From NCBI RefSeq assembly GCF_009900745.1, contig NZ_WXVU01000026.1:1-58898 (forward strand): DNA of 58,898 nt, written 5' to 3'. Shown here one piece after another: positions 1-9,353 of the stretch. The position numbers were made by a program, and so were the translations under genes. The DNA is from Chryseobacterium sp. c4a. Its GTDB lineage: Bacteria; Bacteroidota; Bacteroidia; Flavobacteriales; Weeksellaceae. Each line of letters starts with the position of its first letter. Within the stretch, counting starts at the first letter, position 1. The notes under the pieces are model-generated. The model was not told the origin of the DNA. It searched no databases and was given only the letters and a program-made list of their open reading frames with translations.

Positions 1-186
1 CTCTTCCTGTAACGCTTTAAGTTCCTTAAGATGTTGTGCATCCATTCCTCCGTATTTCTGCTTCCACTGGTAGAAAGTAGCTGCTGAAATTCCATGCTCA
101 CGACAAATATCTTTTGTCGCTTTCCCAGATTCATATTCTTTCAGAATATTGATAATCTGATGTTCTGAAAATTTGCTCTTTTTCAT
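1..186 (-). CDS. IS3-family transposase OrfA, N-terminal part (partial)
   Basis: The frame opens with ATG at 186 and runs off the left edge after 62 codons without a stop. The product is a helix-turn-helix protein of the IS3 OrfA/HTH_8 type: an N-terminal MKKSKFSEHQII segment, a helix with KDICREHGIS, then the recognition helix ATFYQWKQKYGG and the start of a leucine-rich coil. These features are typical of the roughly 100-residue OrfA that binds the element ends. OrfB (the integrase) would lie further left, outside the window. No inactivating change is visible in the part present. Confidence 0.85.
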   Translation of the reverse strand, partial: MKKSKFSEHQIINILKEYESGKATKDICREHGISAATFYQWKQKYGGMDAQHLKELKALQEE

Positions 187-240
187 AATGTTTAACAAAC
201 TAAATTTAATAATTTTAATTTGTCTGAAAAACAGGGAAGT
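1..240 (-). mobile_element. Right-hand end of an IS3-family insertion sequence, cut by the window edge
   Basis: This stretch holds the transposase orfA start and about 50 bp of AT-rich leader. It abuts a lipoprotein reading frame that stops abruptly at 241-243. The exact terminal inverted repeat cannot be fixed without the other end of the element; the boundary is somewhere in about 205-245. The insertion appears to have cut the lipoprotein gene at 241-384. Confidence 0.6.
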
Positions 241-384
241 TTACCCTTCTACTCCTATTTTTATTTTATCTAAAGTCACCGTTTTAGGTACAATGATTTC
301 TAAATTTTGTCCATCATTTTTTATTTGAGATGTACAGGAATGAAAAAGACATATAAAAGCTATTATTGAATTTTTTTTGTCCAT
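241..384 (-). pseudogene. Truncated lipoprotein gene, probable immunity-gene remnant
   Basis: A short frame starts with ATG at 384 and ends at a TAA (241-243) at the junction with the IS element. The 47 residues begin with a lipoprotein-type signal (hydrophobic IIAFICLF, then the lipobox-like FHSC with the cysteine at residue 17). They continue for only about 30 residues, so the protein looks cut off by the insertion. It starts 3 bp after the stop of the decayed toxin tip at 388-717. This is the same gene order as the intact toxin (1381-8148) and its overlapping secreted partner (840-1391), so an immunity role is inferred from position only. No sequence similarity to the intact partner is apparent. 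Confidence 0.5.
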
Positions 385-387
385 AAT

Positions 388-717
388 TTACTTTTTATAT
401 AATGAGAAATAAAAATCTACTATTTTTGAAAGGTGATCCAAACCTTTCGATTCAATATACCCAGTCCATTCGCTCGCCACTTTATAAGCTCTAAACTCAA
501 TGATATCGTTTTCAATAGGGCTACCATACAACCCTTTTGAAAAACCAGACATGATATCTATGGAATGTACTTGCATTGAATTCATAATATGATTTTGCCC
601 TATATCATTGATATATCCCCCATTTCACTTTGCTTCTTCCATATATTCTCTAGACTCTATGTAATCATTCCCTACAGAAAAATTATTCCAGAAACTCTGT
701 GCTCTATTGGGCAATTT
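388..717 (-). pseudogene. Decayed C-terminal tip of an RHS-type toxin (orphan cassette)
   Basis: Reading right to left, an open frame from 717 gives about 30 residues with no good start (…NRAQSFWNNFSVGNDYIE…). It hits TGA at 625-627 and continues in the same frame to a TAA at 388-390. The last 65 residues, which could start at ATG 585, align by eye with the end of the intact toxin: VHSIDIMSGF matches VHSIDYVSGF, and EFRAYKVASEWTG matches EYRAYKYVYDWTG. The catalytic HELVH of the intact protein is replaced by SMQVH, so the zinc site is gone. This is a non-functional relic of a former toxin tip, followed by the lipoprotein remnant and the IS element. Confidence 0.65.
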
Positions 718-720
718 TCA

Positions 721-758
721 AAAAGTTAAACCACTGCTTTCGTAGTGGTTTAACTTTT
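721..758 (-). terminator. Rho-independent terminator, 15-bp perfect stem
   Basis: AAAAGTTAAACCACT pairs perfectly with AGTGGTTTAACTTTT around an 8-nt loop, with T-runs on both sides. It lies downstream of the minus-strand gene at 840-1391 and closes the toxin operon before the decayed cassette. The 80 bp between it and that gene show nothing else. Confidence 0.85.
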
Positions 759-839
759 TTGTTTATTTCAAACTCCTATCAATGTATTCTATCTTTAATT
801 TTTATTATGAAATCACAAATAATTATCAAAATATTACAA

Positions 840-1391
840 TTAAGGAACTATAGGTATTTTAGCAACAATATTATCTTCTAGTACTTTATAGCCTTTTTTC
901 TCTAATTCATTTTTAATATAATCTTGACAACCAAGTAACGTCATTGTATACTTATTGTGAGTAGAACTTAAATTTAGTATATATTTTTTATTTTTATTAA
1001 GATCATAAGATCCTTTGAGAGTTATAATACTTAAGGGAATATATTTTTCTTCTTTAGGTTTTAGAATCACTAAATCATTGAAGCAATCCTCATTATCTGT
1101 TCTTCTATAAAGTCCACTTAAAATAATTCTATCTGGCTCCACAATACTCTTATCACAAGTCTCCACAACATTATTCCCTCTGAAACCGTAAGGATCAATA
1201 ATATAAGTATTGTTTGTATTATTGACAATTTTAAATAAGTAAGATTCATTTCCTTTAAAAATTTTATTTAATGAAAACTTACTATCCTCAAAAAAAATAT
1301 CAATCTCATTTTTAGTATTTAGTTTTATTTGTGCCTTAATTTGGACAATACTAAATAGTAAAATAATTAATTTTATATCCTTAAAAACCAT
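840..1391 (-). CDS. Secreted protein, candidate immunity protein of the RHS toxin
   Basis: The 183-residue product has a signal peptide at residues 1-20 (MVFKDIKLIILLFSIVQIKA, then QIKL). I chose ATG 1391: the longer frame from 1478 would put 29 polar residues before the signal and overlap the toxin gene by 98 bp. With the chosen start it overlaps the toxin stop (1381-1383) by 11 bp, so translation is probably coupled. The mature part is charged and mixed alpha/beta with three cysteines, and I recognise no family. A small gene directly after a polymorphic toxin tip is usually its immunity gene; an exported immunity protein would fit a toxin acting outside the cytoplasm. The role is inferred from position. 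Confidence 0.65.
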   Translation of the reverse strand: MVFKDIKLIILLFSIVQIKAQIKLNTKNEIDIFFEDSKFSLNKIFKGNESYLFKIVNNTNNTYIIDPYGFRGNNVVETCDKSIVEPDRIILSGLYRRTDNEDCFNDLVILKPKEEKYIPLSIITLKGSYDLNKNKKYILNLSSTHNKYTMTLLGCQDYIKNELEKKGYKVLEDNIVAKIPIVP

Positions 1392-4300
1392 ATTGTAATA
1401 AAAATTTAGGTGTATATCCCATTTGAGTTTTAAAGTAGTCTTGATTTGAATCTTTCTGCCCTGTCCAATCATAAACATATTTATAGGCTCTATATTCCAT
1501 TAAAGCAGTAATATTAGGTAATCTCCAAAAAACTTTATAAAAGCCACTAACATAATCTATTGAATGAACTAATTCATGTAAAAATACCTCAGCAAATCTG
1601 TTAATTGGGCCAGTATGTAAAGATATTGCATACAGCATTTGCCCCTTACTGTTAGTAATTCCCCAAGCAGGACTTCCTGAACCCGCAATTAAATTTCCAT
1701 ATTTGTTTATTGAAATTTTTTGACTATCATTACTCTCCCATTCTGCAATAGCACCCGATTCGTCAGCAAATTTTCCCCATCCAGTACCTAAGTCCCACAT
1801 TTCTTTAAAAACAATCTTTAATATTTCCAAAGCTTGTACTGTGGTACAATCATTATTAATTCCACTATCACCCAAAGTCTTTTCTAATCTGTTTTGTAAT
1901 ACATTTTTTGCTATGGCACCAGCGCCTACATGTGACAAGTGATTTAAACCACTTGTGATAATACCTTGCCTAAACCCATCCCAAAAATTACCACCAGCAA
2001 TAGTAGAAGAAATACCTCCGCTTAATCCTCCGGCAGTAACCATAACAGCTTTCATATATTCTTTTCCAAAATTATTATAAACAGTTTTATTTGATGTTTT
2101 ACTTAATCCAAAATTAGTACCTAAAGCCTGTATTCCACTAGACATTAGAGAAGAAATTGCTCCGCTCATAAAAGCAGCTCCTCCAAACTCACCACCTATA
2201 GAAGCCATTACTCCACTGGTTAAGGCATGAGCACCCGCTTCAAAAAGAGCTTTACCTACACTCACAATGGTTCCAAAAGTAGACGTAGCCGCCGATCCTA
2301 TCCCAAAACTAATAGCACCCGAAATTCCTCCCATTACCGCAGCTTTCCCCATTCCGTACCAGAATGGAATCCCGTTAATCATGTTCATAATTGCTTTTGT
2401 TGTAATCGCAACAGCAACTCCAATAATAACTGCGACTCCTAAAGATATGAATTCATTCCCATCTATATCTACGTACAATAAGGGGTTATTATAAACATAT
2501 CCAAACCTGTCATAGCTCTGCGTATTGAACGGATCCTGAACCAAAGTATCCGGGCTTAAAAATTTTCTAAGGATAGGATCATACAGACGGGCATTCATAT
2601 TGATAAGCCCGGTTTTCCACAAATGTTCATGTCCTGTATACCCTCTATCTAAAAATAGATTTCCTGAAGCTAGCTGTACAGCATCTGTAATTTTTTGTCC
2701 ACTTTCATTGACAAGCTCTTTAAGATTCCCCCAAGCATCAAAGAAACGTTTTTCAACAGCAGTTCCATCTGCTTTGGTAATAGCAAGAATACTTCCGAGA
2801 TTATCTCTGTGCAGGAAATAGTTTTCTGAGCGGTCTACTGATGCCCCTAATGTTATATAATCTTTCTTTATATAATTGGCAGAATATGGATCCCCCGTGA
2901 TATAGGTTGTTATCTCAAGCGTTCCAGCACCTTTATTGGGAGTATTTGTAAATTCTATGGCAAAATCAGAGGTATAAAACTTTTGTTTTCCTGAATTAGA
3001 AAACATGGAGTAACGGGTTTTCAGAATATTGTACTCAAAATTCAGATCTTCTTTACCCGCGAGACTTATTTTTATTGGTGCTTTGAATGCATTATAAGCA
3101 ATAGAAGCAAATCCTCTCTGAGCACTTACATTCTGCCCTGCGGTATTAAAATCAATACTTTGTAATTTATAATCTGTTTCGTTATAATTATATTTTCCTA
3201 ATTCTGTATTGGAAGTTATCCTTCCTCTTTTATCATAAGTATACTCATTAGATAAGACTCCGTTTACCGCTTCTGTAAGAAGACGGTTAAGCTTATCATA
3301 GGTAAAGTCTTCTTTTTTTCCGAAAGTATTGTTTCTCCGCCAGTTGAGTACCCCTTTATTTACATCATAATTATAATCAATATCCAGAACTGATGTTCCG
3401 TTGTTGGTATTCTGATGCTTTATCTGAGTAAGAGAAAAATCATTCGGATTATATTGGCTGGTAATTGTATACCCATTACCATACTCCATCTGAGTAGTCT
3501 GCCCTTTTGCATTTACTGATGATATATGCCAGATCACAGTATTTTTTACAGCATCGTTTTGCTGGATCAGTATACCATTACTATCATATATATTTTTTAC
3601 AGATGAAGAGGAATAGTATCCTGAAAATTTAGTATTAATATCTACAGTATCCGCTCTCCCCAAGGCATCAAATGTAGTAGATGACGTATAGGTAAAAGCA
3701 GGTGTTTCTTCTTTCTTCCCTTTTATTCTGAAATACTGGTCATAATAAGTGGTATAGGTAAATGTATTACCATTGCTTGTACCAGTGATGGTTTCTGGAA
3801 GTTTTGTCTGCCCATTATAGGTGTATTTTTTTTCTATATTGGTATTGTCAGCAGCTTTATTTCCGTACGTTTTTTCAGTAAGAGGTCTTCCTAAATCATC
3901 ATAAGTATACAGTGTATAACCTTTTGGTGTTGTCTCCTTAATAATACGGCTTAAATTATCATATTCATAGGTAAAAGTTCCCGCAGAAGGATCTTTAATT
4001 TTAGATTTATTTCCCCAGGCATCAATTTCAAAACTTGTTTTGATGCCTTCATAATTGGTTTCCTTTAAAGTTCCGTTAGGGTAGTATAAATAGGTTAAAA
4101 CACCTCCATGATCCTGCTGTCTTACCACATGCCCCATCGCATCTACAGTTTTAGATGTTTTTTTGTAACCATCATCTACTGTAACTTTCAGTTTCTCATA
4201 GCATGTCGTAATTACTTTTCCGGTATATGCAATATTTTTTACAGGACGATTGAGTTCATCATATTCTACCGTATTCCATTTTATTGTTTCGCCTTCAAAA

Positions 4301-7300
4301 AAAGGCTCAGATGACTTGATCTTTTTTCCGAAAATATCATATTCTGTTTTCTGAACAACCCATTTACCATTTACAGATTGTGCCTTTGTTTGAATTTCTT
4401 TATCAAACTTGTCAAAGGTTACAATGGTCTCTGCACCCCCTTCTCTTTTTTTATGAAGATTATATAAGCCCCCTGAAGAAGCATCTGCAACAGATTTCCA
4501 GATGCTTGTTTTTTTACCCAGAAAATCTGTTATTTCTGTTATATTTCCCCAGCTGTCATATTGATAAGAGGTAGATAAACCAAGTGAAGAAACTTCAGAG
4601 ACCGCCCTTCCAAACGAATTGATATCTGCCGTAGAAAATAATCCGTCAGGACTAGTTGTCTTATTTACATAACGATTGGTTCCCTCATAGTCATACGACG
4701 TAGTTTGAGCTGCAATTCCTAAGGTAGATAACGTCTGAGTTTTCAGATTGCCAATTCCATCATAAGTATAAGATGTGACAACAGGTGCCATATTAGCCTG
4801 GTTACTGTATTTTCTGGACTCTGAAACATTTCCGTTTGGAAAATAATCAGATTCTTCTTTGCTAGAAAGTGACAATCCATCTTTAGAAACTATATTTTCA
4901 ACAGATGCCATCTTTCCGTAGAAATAATGATCTCCGTTAGAGAATTCCGGTTTATATGTATATTTTGAAACAGAAAATCCAATTCCATTATAATCTGTAC
5001 TTGCACTTTTTAATTTTAGATCATCAGTCTCATCATAATTATATTTTTTACTGATAAGAACATCTTTAAGAATGTCTTTGGAACTCTCTTCCACAGGCAT
5101 AATAAGATACTGATGATTTCCTTTGTCAAACTTTTTATTGATGGTTGTATTTTCAACAAAAAATTTATTGATACCGCCATAAGTAGATTTTACAACAGCG
5201 TTATCCATTTCCGGATCTCTTGTCTCAATATTCCAGAAAACCGCTTTTACAGGGTTTTTATTAATATACTTTCCATTCTTCAGTTCAGATTCATAAGCGT
5301 CACTGGCATAGGTTTTCTGAAATCCTCTGAATCCTTTTCCTTCAAGATGCTGTATTCCGTTTTCATATCGGTATTCTTTTGTAAGGATTTTATCATCAAA
5401 TACAGTATGAATTTTATTGACTAAATAAAGCATTGGATTAGCTTTATGCACCAAATAAGGATATTTCAACTGTTCCTGTGGCTTATAATAATAGGCTATT
5501 TTACTCCTGTTAATATTAGCCTCAGCCCCCTCCAGAAAATCCATACTCTCATAACTGATCTTTTGAAGAACATTTGAACCATTATTCACCTCCTGGATCT
5601 GTTTTTCTAAAAAATTATCATTACTGATCCCAATAAATTTATTCTCCCTTAAAATTGGATCAAAAATATCAATACCAGCTCTGAATATATTGAGATAATT
5701 AAAACTGGAAACTGATGTAATAAGCGATAATGGAGAAATTCCGTTATTTTCTATAGAAAAGGTAGATAATTGTTTAAATGTACCTCCCTGTAAATTCTTG
5801 TTTTCATAAAAATTCACCCTATTCGTAAGTGATGAATAAAATTCTTCAATTCTAAGAGCAGAAGCTCTTCTTAATAAAGTATTAGATAGATTGTGTACAA
5901 GTGCTCCATATAATTTCCCATCAACATTATATTTTATTTTACCAATTTTATTAATGGTAATAATATCTGACCGTCCGTCATTGTTAAAATCTGTAATAAT
6001 AATATTATTAGTTGCATATCGTGTAAATTCATATGAATCAGGTTGCCCGTTCCAGAACTTTTGCCAAAAAGTGGTTCTTTTTATATAATTATTCTGAGAG
6101 GGTTTTAAATACGCAATCTTTTGTTCTGTGTAATCTTCCTGATTTTTTATAAATGTTGCTCCGTTTCCGGTATATTTCCACCATAGCAAGCCTTCTGTTT
6201 GCATCCTGTAATAAGTATCTCCCATTTTAATTCCAGAATTATCGTCTTCAGGAATTTCATAAACAGTTTGTGGAGTAATAAAATCAGTTAAACCGTCACC
6301 ATTGAAATCTCCAAAAAAAAGAGGCGTTTTACTTCCAAAATTATAAAGCTGTTCATTAGAAACTAATGCATCCAAGCCATTTGTTCCAAAATTTATTTTA
6401 TAGACAGAATATTTTGCATTATATTTATCTACAACCAACAATTCCGGAAGACCGTCCCCATCAAATTCTACCGGATAAATATCTTTACCATGTAATGCTA
6501 AAGTTTCGCTTAAAATAATTGGGTTAAGATCAATTGCAGTACTGGAATTTTGTCTTCCGATTTCAGCCAGATATATACGATTTCCTCTGTTTAAATTTTG
6601 TGGTTCTATAATTAAAAAATCTATGAGCCCATCGTTATTAAAGTCCGCCTGAACATATTCTCTTCTTGTTTCATCTCTAGTATAGGACGTTTCATAAGAT
6701 CCTTGGCTATAAGGGTCATAAGGATCTGGTGCTATATAATTCTGTACTTCTACCAATCCTCCTTTTACAGGAACTGTCACTTTTCGCAGATCGCCGGTCA
6801 CCATATTCTTTATACCGAAGACAACCTGATCTTTTAGCTGTTGGTTTGCTGCAGAATTTGGACTGTTATAATCTCCAGTACCTATGGGAGATTCATTCAC
6901 AACAATTAATTGATCTTTTTCTGTTATTCTGTTATTAAGATCCAGAACTCTTCCCGAAAATAAAGATGTACCTGAATTATTTGTTCCTACATTTATCGTT
7001 CCTGAAAAAACACCACCATCACTGATAGAATATCCATTCGATTCTCTAACCTGAAAAACAGGATAAGCATATTTTCCTTTTGAAAAATTACCTAAAGTAA
7101 CACTTCCTAAACCAGTAGCCCCACCATTAATTCCATCCCATCTATTTGCTCCCCATGCTATTATTCCTTGGGTAGTGGTATTATAATTAAAGTTTAAAGG
7201 TTTAAGATTCTCCCCATTCTCATTACTTACATCCACATTTCTTAAACGTTCTACACTATTATCTTCAATATAATCATGAGAAAGAACATATTTTCTGTAT

Positions 7301-8148
7301 AATGACACACTGGAAGATCCTGTATTGATTTCATAAAGGACTTTATTGGTAAGATATGAAACTCCTTTTCTAAATATTTGAATATTTCTCTTTCGAGCTT
7401 TATAAAGGAAATTGACAAAGTATTTATCATCCGCAGCATTACTGCCTCCATATGATATTTTGGTTATTACCGGAACATTATTTTCTACCTGATAAGAATA
7501 GTGTATTTCATTGTTAAAAGCATCTACAATTGTAGAAATATAAAACTGTTGAGAAGCCAACTCTTTATATTTTGCAATTTTACCATCTGTATACTGAACA
7601 ATAAATTTATATTCCCCGGATGTAGGTTTTGTAATTTTAATTTTTGAAAATTTTTCTGTGGCAAAAGTAGTTTCATCAATTTTTATTAACCTTTGCCCAT
7701 CCAGATAATATGGATCCTTACCATCGTATTGTGGACCAATAGTAATTCCATCAATCTCTTTACTTTTCCCTCCCATTGTTATGGTAGAAAGTCCTACGAT
7801 GTTCCAACCCCATCCAGCCTGTCCATTGCTATTCTGGCTATTATAAGCTAAAGCAACATTGGGTTGAAAATTATTTAATCCTTTAAAAACTTCTATCGGT
7901 AAAGTATAAGTAAGAGCACCTGTTTCACTAGTAACCATTTCTGCCTGTACCGAAGGAGTAAGTATATTAGATTCTGTTGTTTTAGAAACTAGGTTTTTCT
8001 GCATAGGATTATTCTCAGCATAGCCTGTAGTGCTATACTTCAAAGGAATCTCAATAGTCTTATTCTCTTGAGCAAATATTGAGTGATATGATATAAAAAA
8101 GAATAGAAAAGAATAGACCTTTAATTTTATTGTTTGTGAAATTACCAT
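1381..8148 (-). CDS. SpvB/RHS-repeat polymorphic toxin with a C-terminal HExxH metallopeptidase-like tip
   Basis: This is a giant 2255-residue protein. Its parts in order are: a signal peptide (1 to about 26, ending IFAQ); an SpvB/TcB-like N-terminal domain (about 60-330, with PNVALAYNSQ and GWGWNI); FG-GAP/VCBS-type calcium-loop repeats (DFNNDGLIDF near 503, DGDGLPEL near 560, DFNGDGLTDF near 616, DFNNDGRSDI near 720); many YD/RHS repeats (about 1100-1750); and an RHS-associated core (RDNLGS…YDPILRKFLSPD…NNPLLYVDIDG, ending near 1895). A glycine/alanine-rich hydrophobic pretoxin stretch follows (about 1900-2060), then a variable tip. The tip contains HELVH at 2191-2195 and a downstream MEYRAYKY glutamate, as in zincin peptidases. 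No type IX sorting domain is seen. It overlaps the upstream gene by 7 bp. RHS shells of this kind encapsulate and deliver toxins; peptidase activity is inferred from the motif alone. Confidence 0.9.
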   Translation of the reverse strand: MVISQTIKLKVYSFLFFFISYHSIFAQENKTIEIPLKYSTTGYAENNPMQKNLVSKTTESNILTPSVQAEMVTSETGALTYTLPIEVFKGLNNFQPNVALAYNSQNSNGQAGWGWNIVGLSTITMGGKSKEIDGITIGPQYDGKDPYYLDGQRLIKIDETTFATEKFSKIKITKPTSGEYKFIVQYTDGKIAKYKELASQQFYISTIVDAFNNEIHYSYQVENNVPVITKISYGGSNAADDKYFVNFLYKARKRNIQIFRKGVSYLTNKVLYEINTGSSSVSLYRKYVLSHDYIEDNSVERLRNVDVSNENGENLKPLNFNYNTTTQGIIAWGANRWDGINGGATGLGSVTLGNFSKGKYAYPVFQVRESNGYSISDGGVFSGTINVGTNNSGTSLFSGRVLDLNNRITEKDQLIVVNESPIGTGDYNSPNSAANQQLKDQVVFGIKNMVTGDLRKVTVPVKGGLVEVQNYIAPDPYDPYSQGSYETSYTRDETRREYVQADFNNDGLIDFLIIEPQNLNRGNRIYLAEIGRQNSSTAIDLNPIILSETLALHGKDIYPVEFDGDGLPELLVVDKYNAKYSVYKINFGTNGLDALVSNEQLYNFGSKTPLFFGDFNGDGLTDFITPQTVYEIPEDDNSGIKMGDTYYRMQTEGLLWWKYTGNGATFIKNQEDYTEQKIAYLKPSQNNYIKRTTFWQKFWNGQPDSYEFTRYATNNIIITDFNNDGRSDIITINKIGKIKYNVDGKLYGALVHNLSNTLLRRASALRIEEFYSSLTNRVNFYENKNLQGGTFKQLSTFSIENNGISPLSLITSVSSFNYLNIFRAGIDIFDPILRENKFIGISNDNFLEKQIQEVNNGSNVLQKISYESMDFLEGAEANINRSKIAYYYKPQEQLKYPYLVHKANPMLYLVNKIHTVFDDKILTKEYRYENGIQHLEGKGFRGFQKTYASDAYESELKNGKYINKNPVKAVFWNIETRDPEMDNAVVKSTYGGINKFFVENTTINKKFDKGNHQYLIMPVEESSKDILKDVLISKKYNYDETDDLKLKSASTDYNGIGFSVSKYTYKPEFSNGDHYFYGKMASVENIVSKDGLSLSSKEESDYFPNGNVSESRKYSNQANMAPVVTSYTYDGIGNLKTQTLSTLGIAAQTTSYDYEGTNRYVNKTTSPDGLFSTADINSFGRAVSEVSSLGLSTSYQYDSWGNITEITDFLGKKTSIWKSVADASSGGLYNLHKKREGGAETIVTFDKFDKEIQTKAQSVNGKWVVQKTEYDIFGKKIKSSEPFFEGETIKWNTVEYDELNRPVKNIAYTGKVITTCYEKLKVTVDDGYKKTSKTVDAMGHVVRQQDHGGVLTYLYYPNGTLKETNYEGIKTSFEIDAWGNKSKIKDPSAGTFTYEYDNLSRIIKETTPKGYTLYTYDDLGRPLTEKTYGNKAADNTNIEKKYTYNGQTKLPETITGTSNGNTFTYTTYYDQYFRIKGKKEETPAFTYTSSTTFDALGRADTVDINTKFSGYYSSSSVKNIYDSNGILIQQNDAVKNTVIWHISSVNAKGQTTQMEYGNGYTITSQYNPNDFSLTQIKHQNTNNGTSVLDIDYNYDVNKGVLNWRRNNTFGKKEDFTYDKLNRLLTEAVNGVLSNEYTYDKRGRITSNTELGKYNYNETDYKLQSIDFNTAGQNVSAQRGFASIAYNAFKAPIKISLAGKEDLNFEYNILKTRYSMFSNSGKQKFYTSDFAIEFTNTPNKGAGTLEITTYITGDPYSANYIKKDYITLGASVDRSENYFLHRDNLGSILAITKADGTAVEKRFFDAWGNLKELVNESGQKITDAVQLASGNLFLDRGYTGHEHLWKTGLINMNARLYDPILRKFLSPDTLVQDPFNTQSYDRFGYVYNNPLLYVDIDGNEFISLGVAVIIGVAVAITTKAIMNMINGIPFWYGMGKAAVMGGISGAISFGIGSAATSTFGTIVSVGKALFEAGAHALTSGVMASIGGEFGGAAFMSGAISSLMSSGIQALGTNFGLSKTSNKTVYNNFGKEYMKAVMVTAGGLSGGISSTIAGGNFWDGFRQGIITSGLNHLSHVGAGAIAKNVLQNRLEKTLGDSGINNDCTTVQALEILKIVFKEMWDLGTGWGKFADESGAIAEWESNDSQKISINKYGNLIAGSGSPAWGITNSKGQMLYAISLHTGPINRFAEVFLHELVHSIDYVSGFYKVFWRLPNITALMEYRAYKYVYDWTGQKDSNQDYFKTQMGYTPKFLLQYGF

Positions 8149-9353
8149 CTTAAAATGTTTTTAGATATTACCTGCCCATTAAATAAAACAAAATTGGCAA
8201 CAAAAGTTCCTGGAAGCTGATTCTGCAGGCTAAAGGAAATTGTATTGATACCTTGAGTTGGTGTAAAATTAAAATTATGAATAACTGAACCTATTGAATT
8301 AAAAACCTGTACGCTCTGGATCTTATCTAATGCCGGGCCAGACCATGATATCGTCACGTTATATTGCTCCGAAGCTTTTGTGGGATTAGGGAATATTTTA
8401 ATAGTATTCTTTATCTCATCCAAATCATGTGTAATTAATTCTATTGGAGGAACTATAACATTCTTTCCACAATTTGTATTCACAAAATTTCCGGCAGTAT
8501 CATATGAAAAACATTGTCTTACAGGATTATTAGGAGTTGTTGGGGTTTGAGAAACCTGTTCAATTGAAATAGGGCAGGTCTTATTAACCAATTCATCAAC
8601 ATTATCTCCCCAATCCAAACTGGAAAAAGATTCCTGAAATGTATTTTTAACCAGCTCTTCATACTTTTGAATAGGAGGAACAAAATCAGCAGCCAAAAGA
8701 TTAGGAGCTGCCTGATAATCAGTGATAGCGTCTGGTTCGAGTTGTATATTTGGATCCAGCGTAGACGCGGGATCAGGATGATACTGTATTGATTTGACAG
8801 TATAAAACTGTGAGGGATTTCCTGCTAAATTAGCTATAAAATTAGGTTTAGGTTCACTTCTGAAATCCCATCCCATTTTACTTACTATAGCTCCAACCCC
8901 ATCATTTGTAACATATCCTAAAGATAAAGTTTCTCTCTTATTTCGTAAAATAATCTTATCCTGAAGAATGATTTGATCTTCTTTTCCAGCTGTGGTGGTA
9001 AAATACTCTGAAAAAGGAGTTGTATTTCCTGGAAGAGTACTATAGGCAATTACCACAAACTGCCCGCTTTTAATAATCTTATCCGGCAGCTGAAATGAAC
9101 CCTGATAATCATATAAAGTCCAATTTTTAAGATTTAGGTCTCTATCGCTGTAATTATAGATCTCTACAAATTCTCCTCTATGGTGTTTTATTGCATCAAT
9201 CAGCTCACCATTAGGAACCCCGTTGATTTTCTTAGTAAATTTCAGTTTTTCATTATAGGGAGTATTCCAATATATCTCTGTAATCATTATCTGAGAATAA
9301 AAAAGCTTTCCAACAAGGAGTAGAAAAAAAGAAGCTGAATATTTTATTTTCAT
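8142..9353 (-). CDS. Lamin-tail-domain protein with type IX secretion sorting domain
   Basis: The 403-residue protein has a signal peptide (1 to about 20, LFYSQ). An LTD-like beta domain follows (about 21-150): ITEIYWN, then EFVEIYNYSDRDLNLKNWTL, then a GQFVVIAYS strand. After a linker, the C-terminal type A sorting domain starts at KIFPNPT near residue 320 and ends with NGQVISKNILRW. LTD domains are adhesive or surface modules, and the sorting domain predicts export by the type IX system and surface attachment. It overlaps the toxin gene by 7 bp and its own upstream gene by 4 bp (ATGA). It may help present the RHS protein at the surface; that is inference. Confidence 0.85.
   Translation of the reverse strand: MKIKYSASFFLLLVGKLFYSQIMITEIYWNTPYNEKLKFTKKINGVPNGELIDAIKHHRGEFVEIYNYSDRDLNLKNWTLYDYQGSFQLPDKIIKSGQFVVIAYSTLPGNTTPFSEYFTTTAGKEDQIILQDKIILRNKRETLSLGYVTNDGVGAIVSKMGWDFRSEPKPNFIANLAGNPSQFYTVKSIQYHPDPASTLDPNIQLEPDAITDYQAAPNLLAADFVPPIQKYEELVKNTFQESFSSLDWGDNVDELVNKTCPISIEQVSQTPTTPNNPVRQCFSYDTAGNFVNTNCGKNVIVPPIELITHDLDEIKNTIKIFPNPTKASEQYNVTISWSGPALDKIQSVQVFNSIGSVIHNFNFTPTQGINTISFSLQNQLPGTFVANFVLFNGQVISKNILRW

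Noticed and set aside
1392..1478. Upstream extension of the immunity-like gene to ATG 1478
   Set aside because: It would add 29 polar residues before a clear signal peptide and a 98-bp overlap with the toxin gene; ATG 1391 explains the data better.
2227..6938. Many open frames of 60-103 codons on the plus strand inside the RHS gene
   Set aside because: They are antisense shadows of a single intact frame, with no signal, domain or start context of their own.
1381..8148. Component of an insecticidal Tc toxin complex
   Set aside because: The N-terminus is SpvB/TcB-like, but there is no TcA gene, and the RHS core and tip are in the same chain with a signal peptide; a polymorphic toxin fits better.
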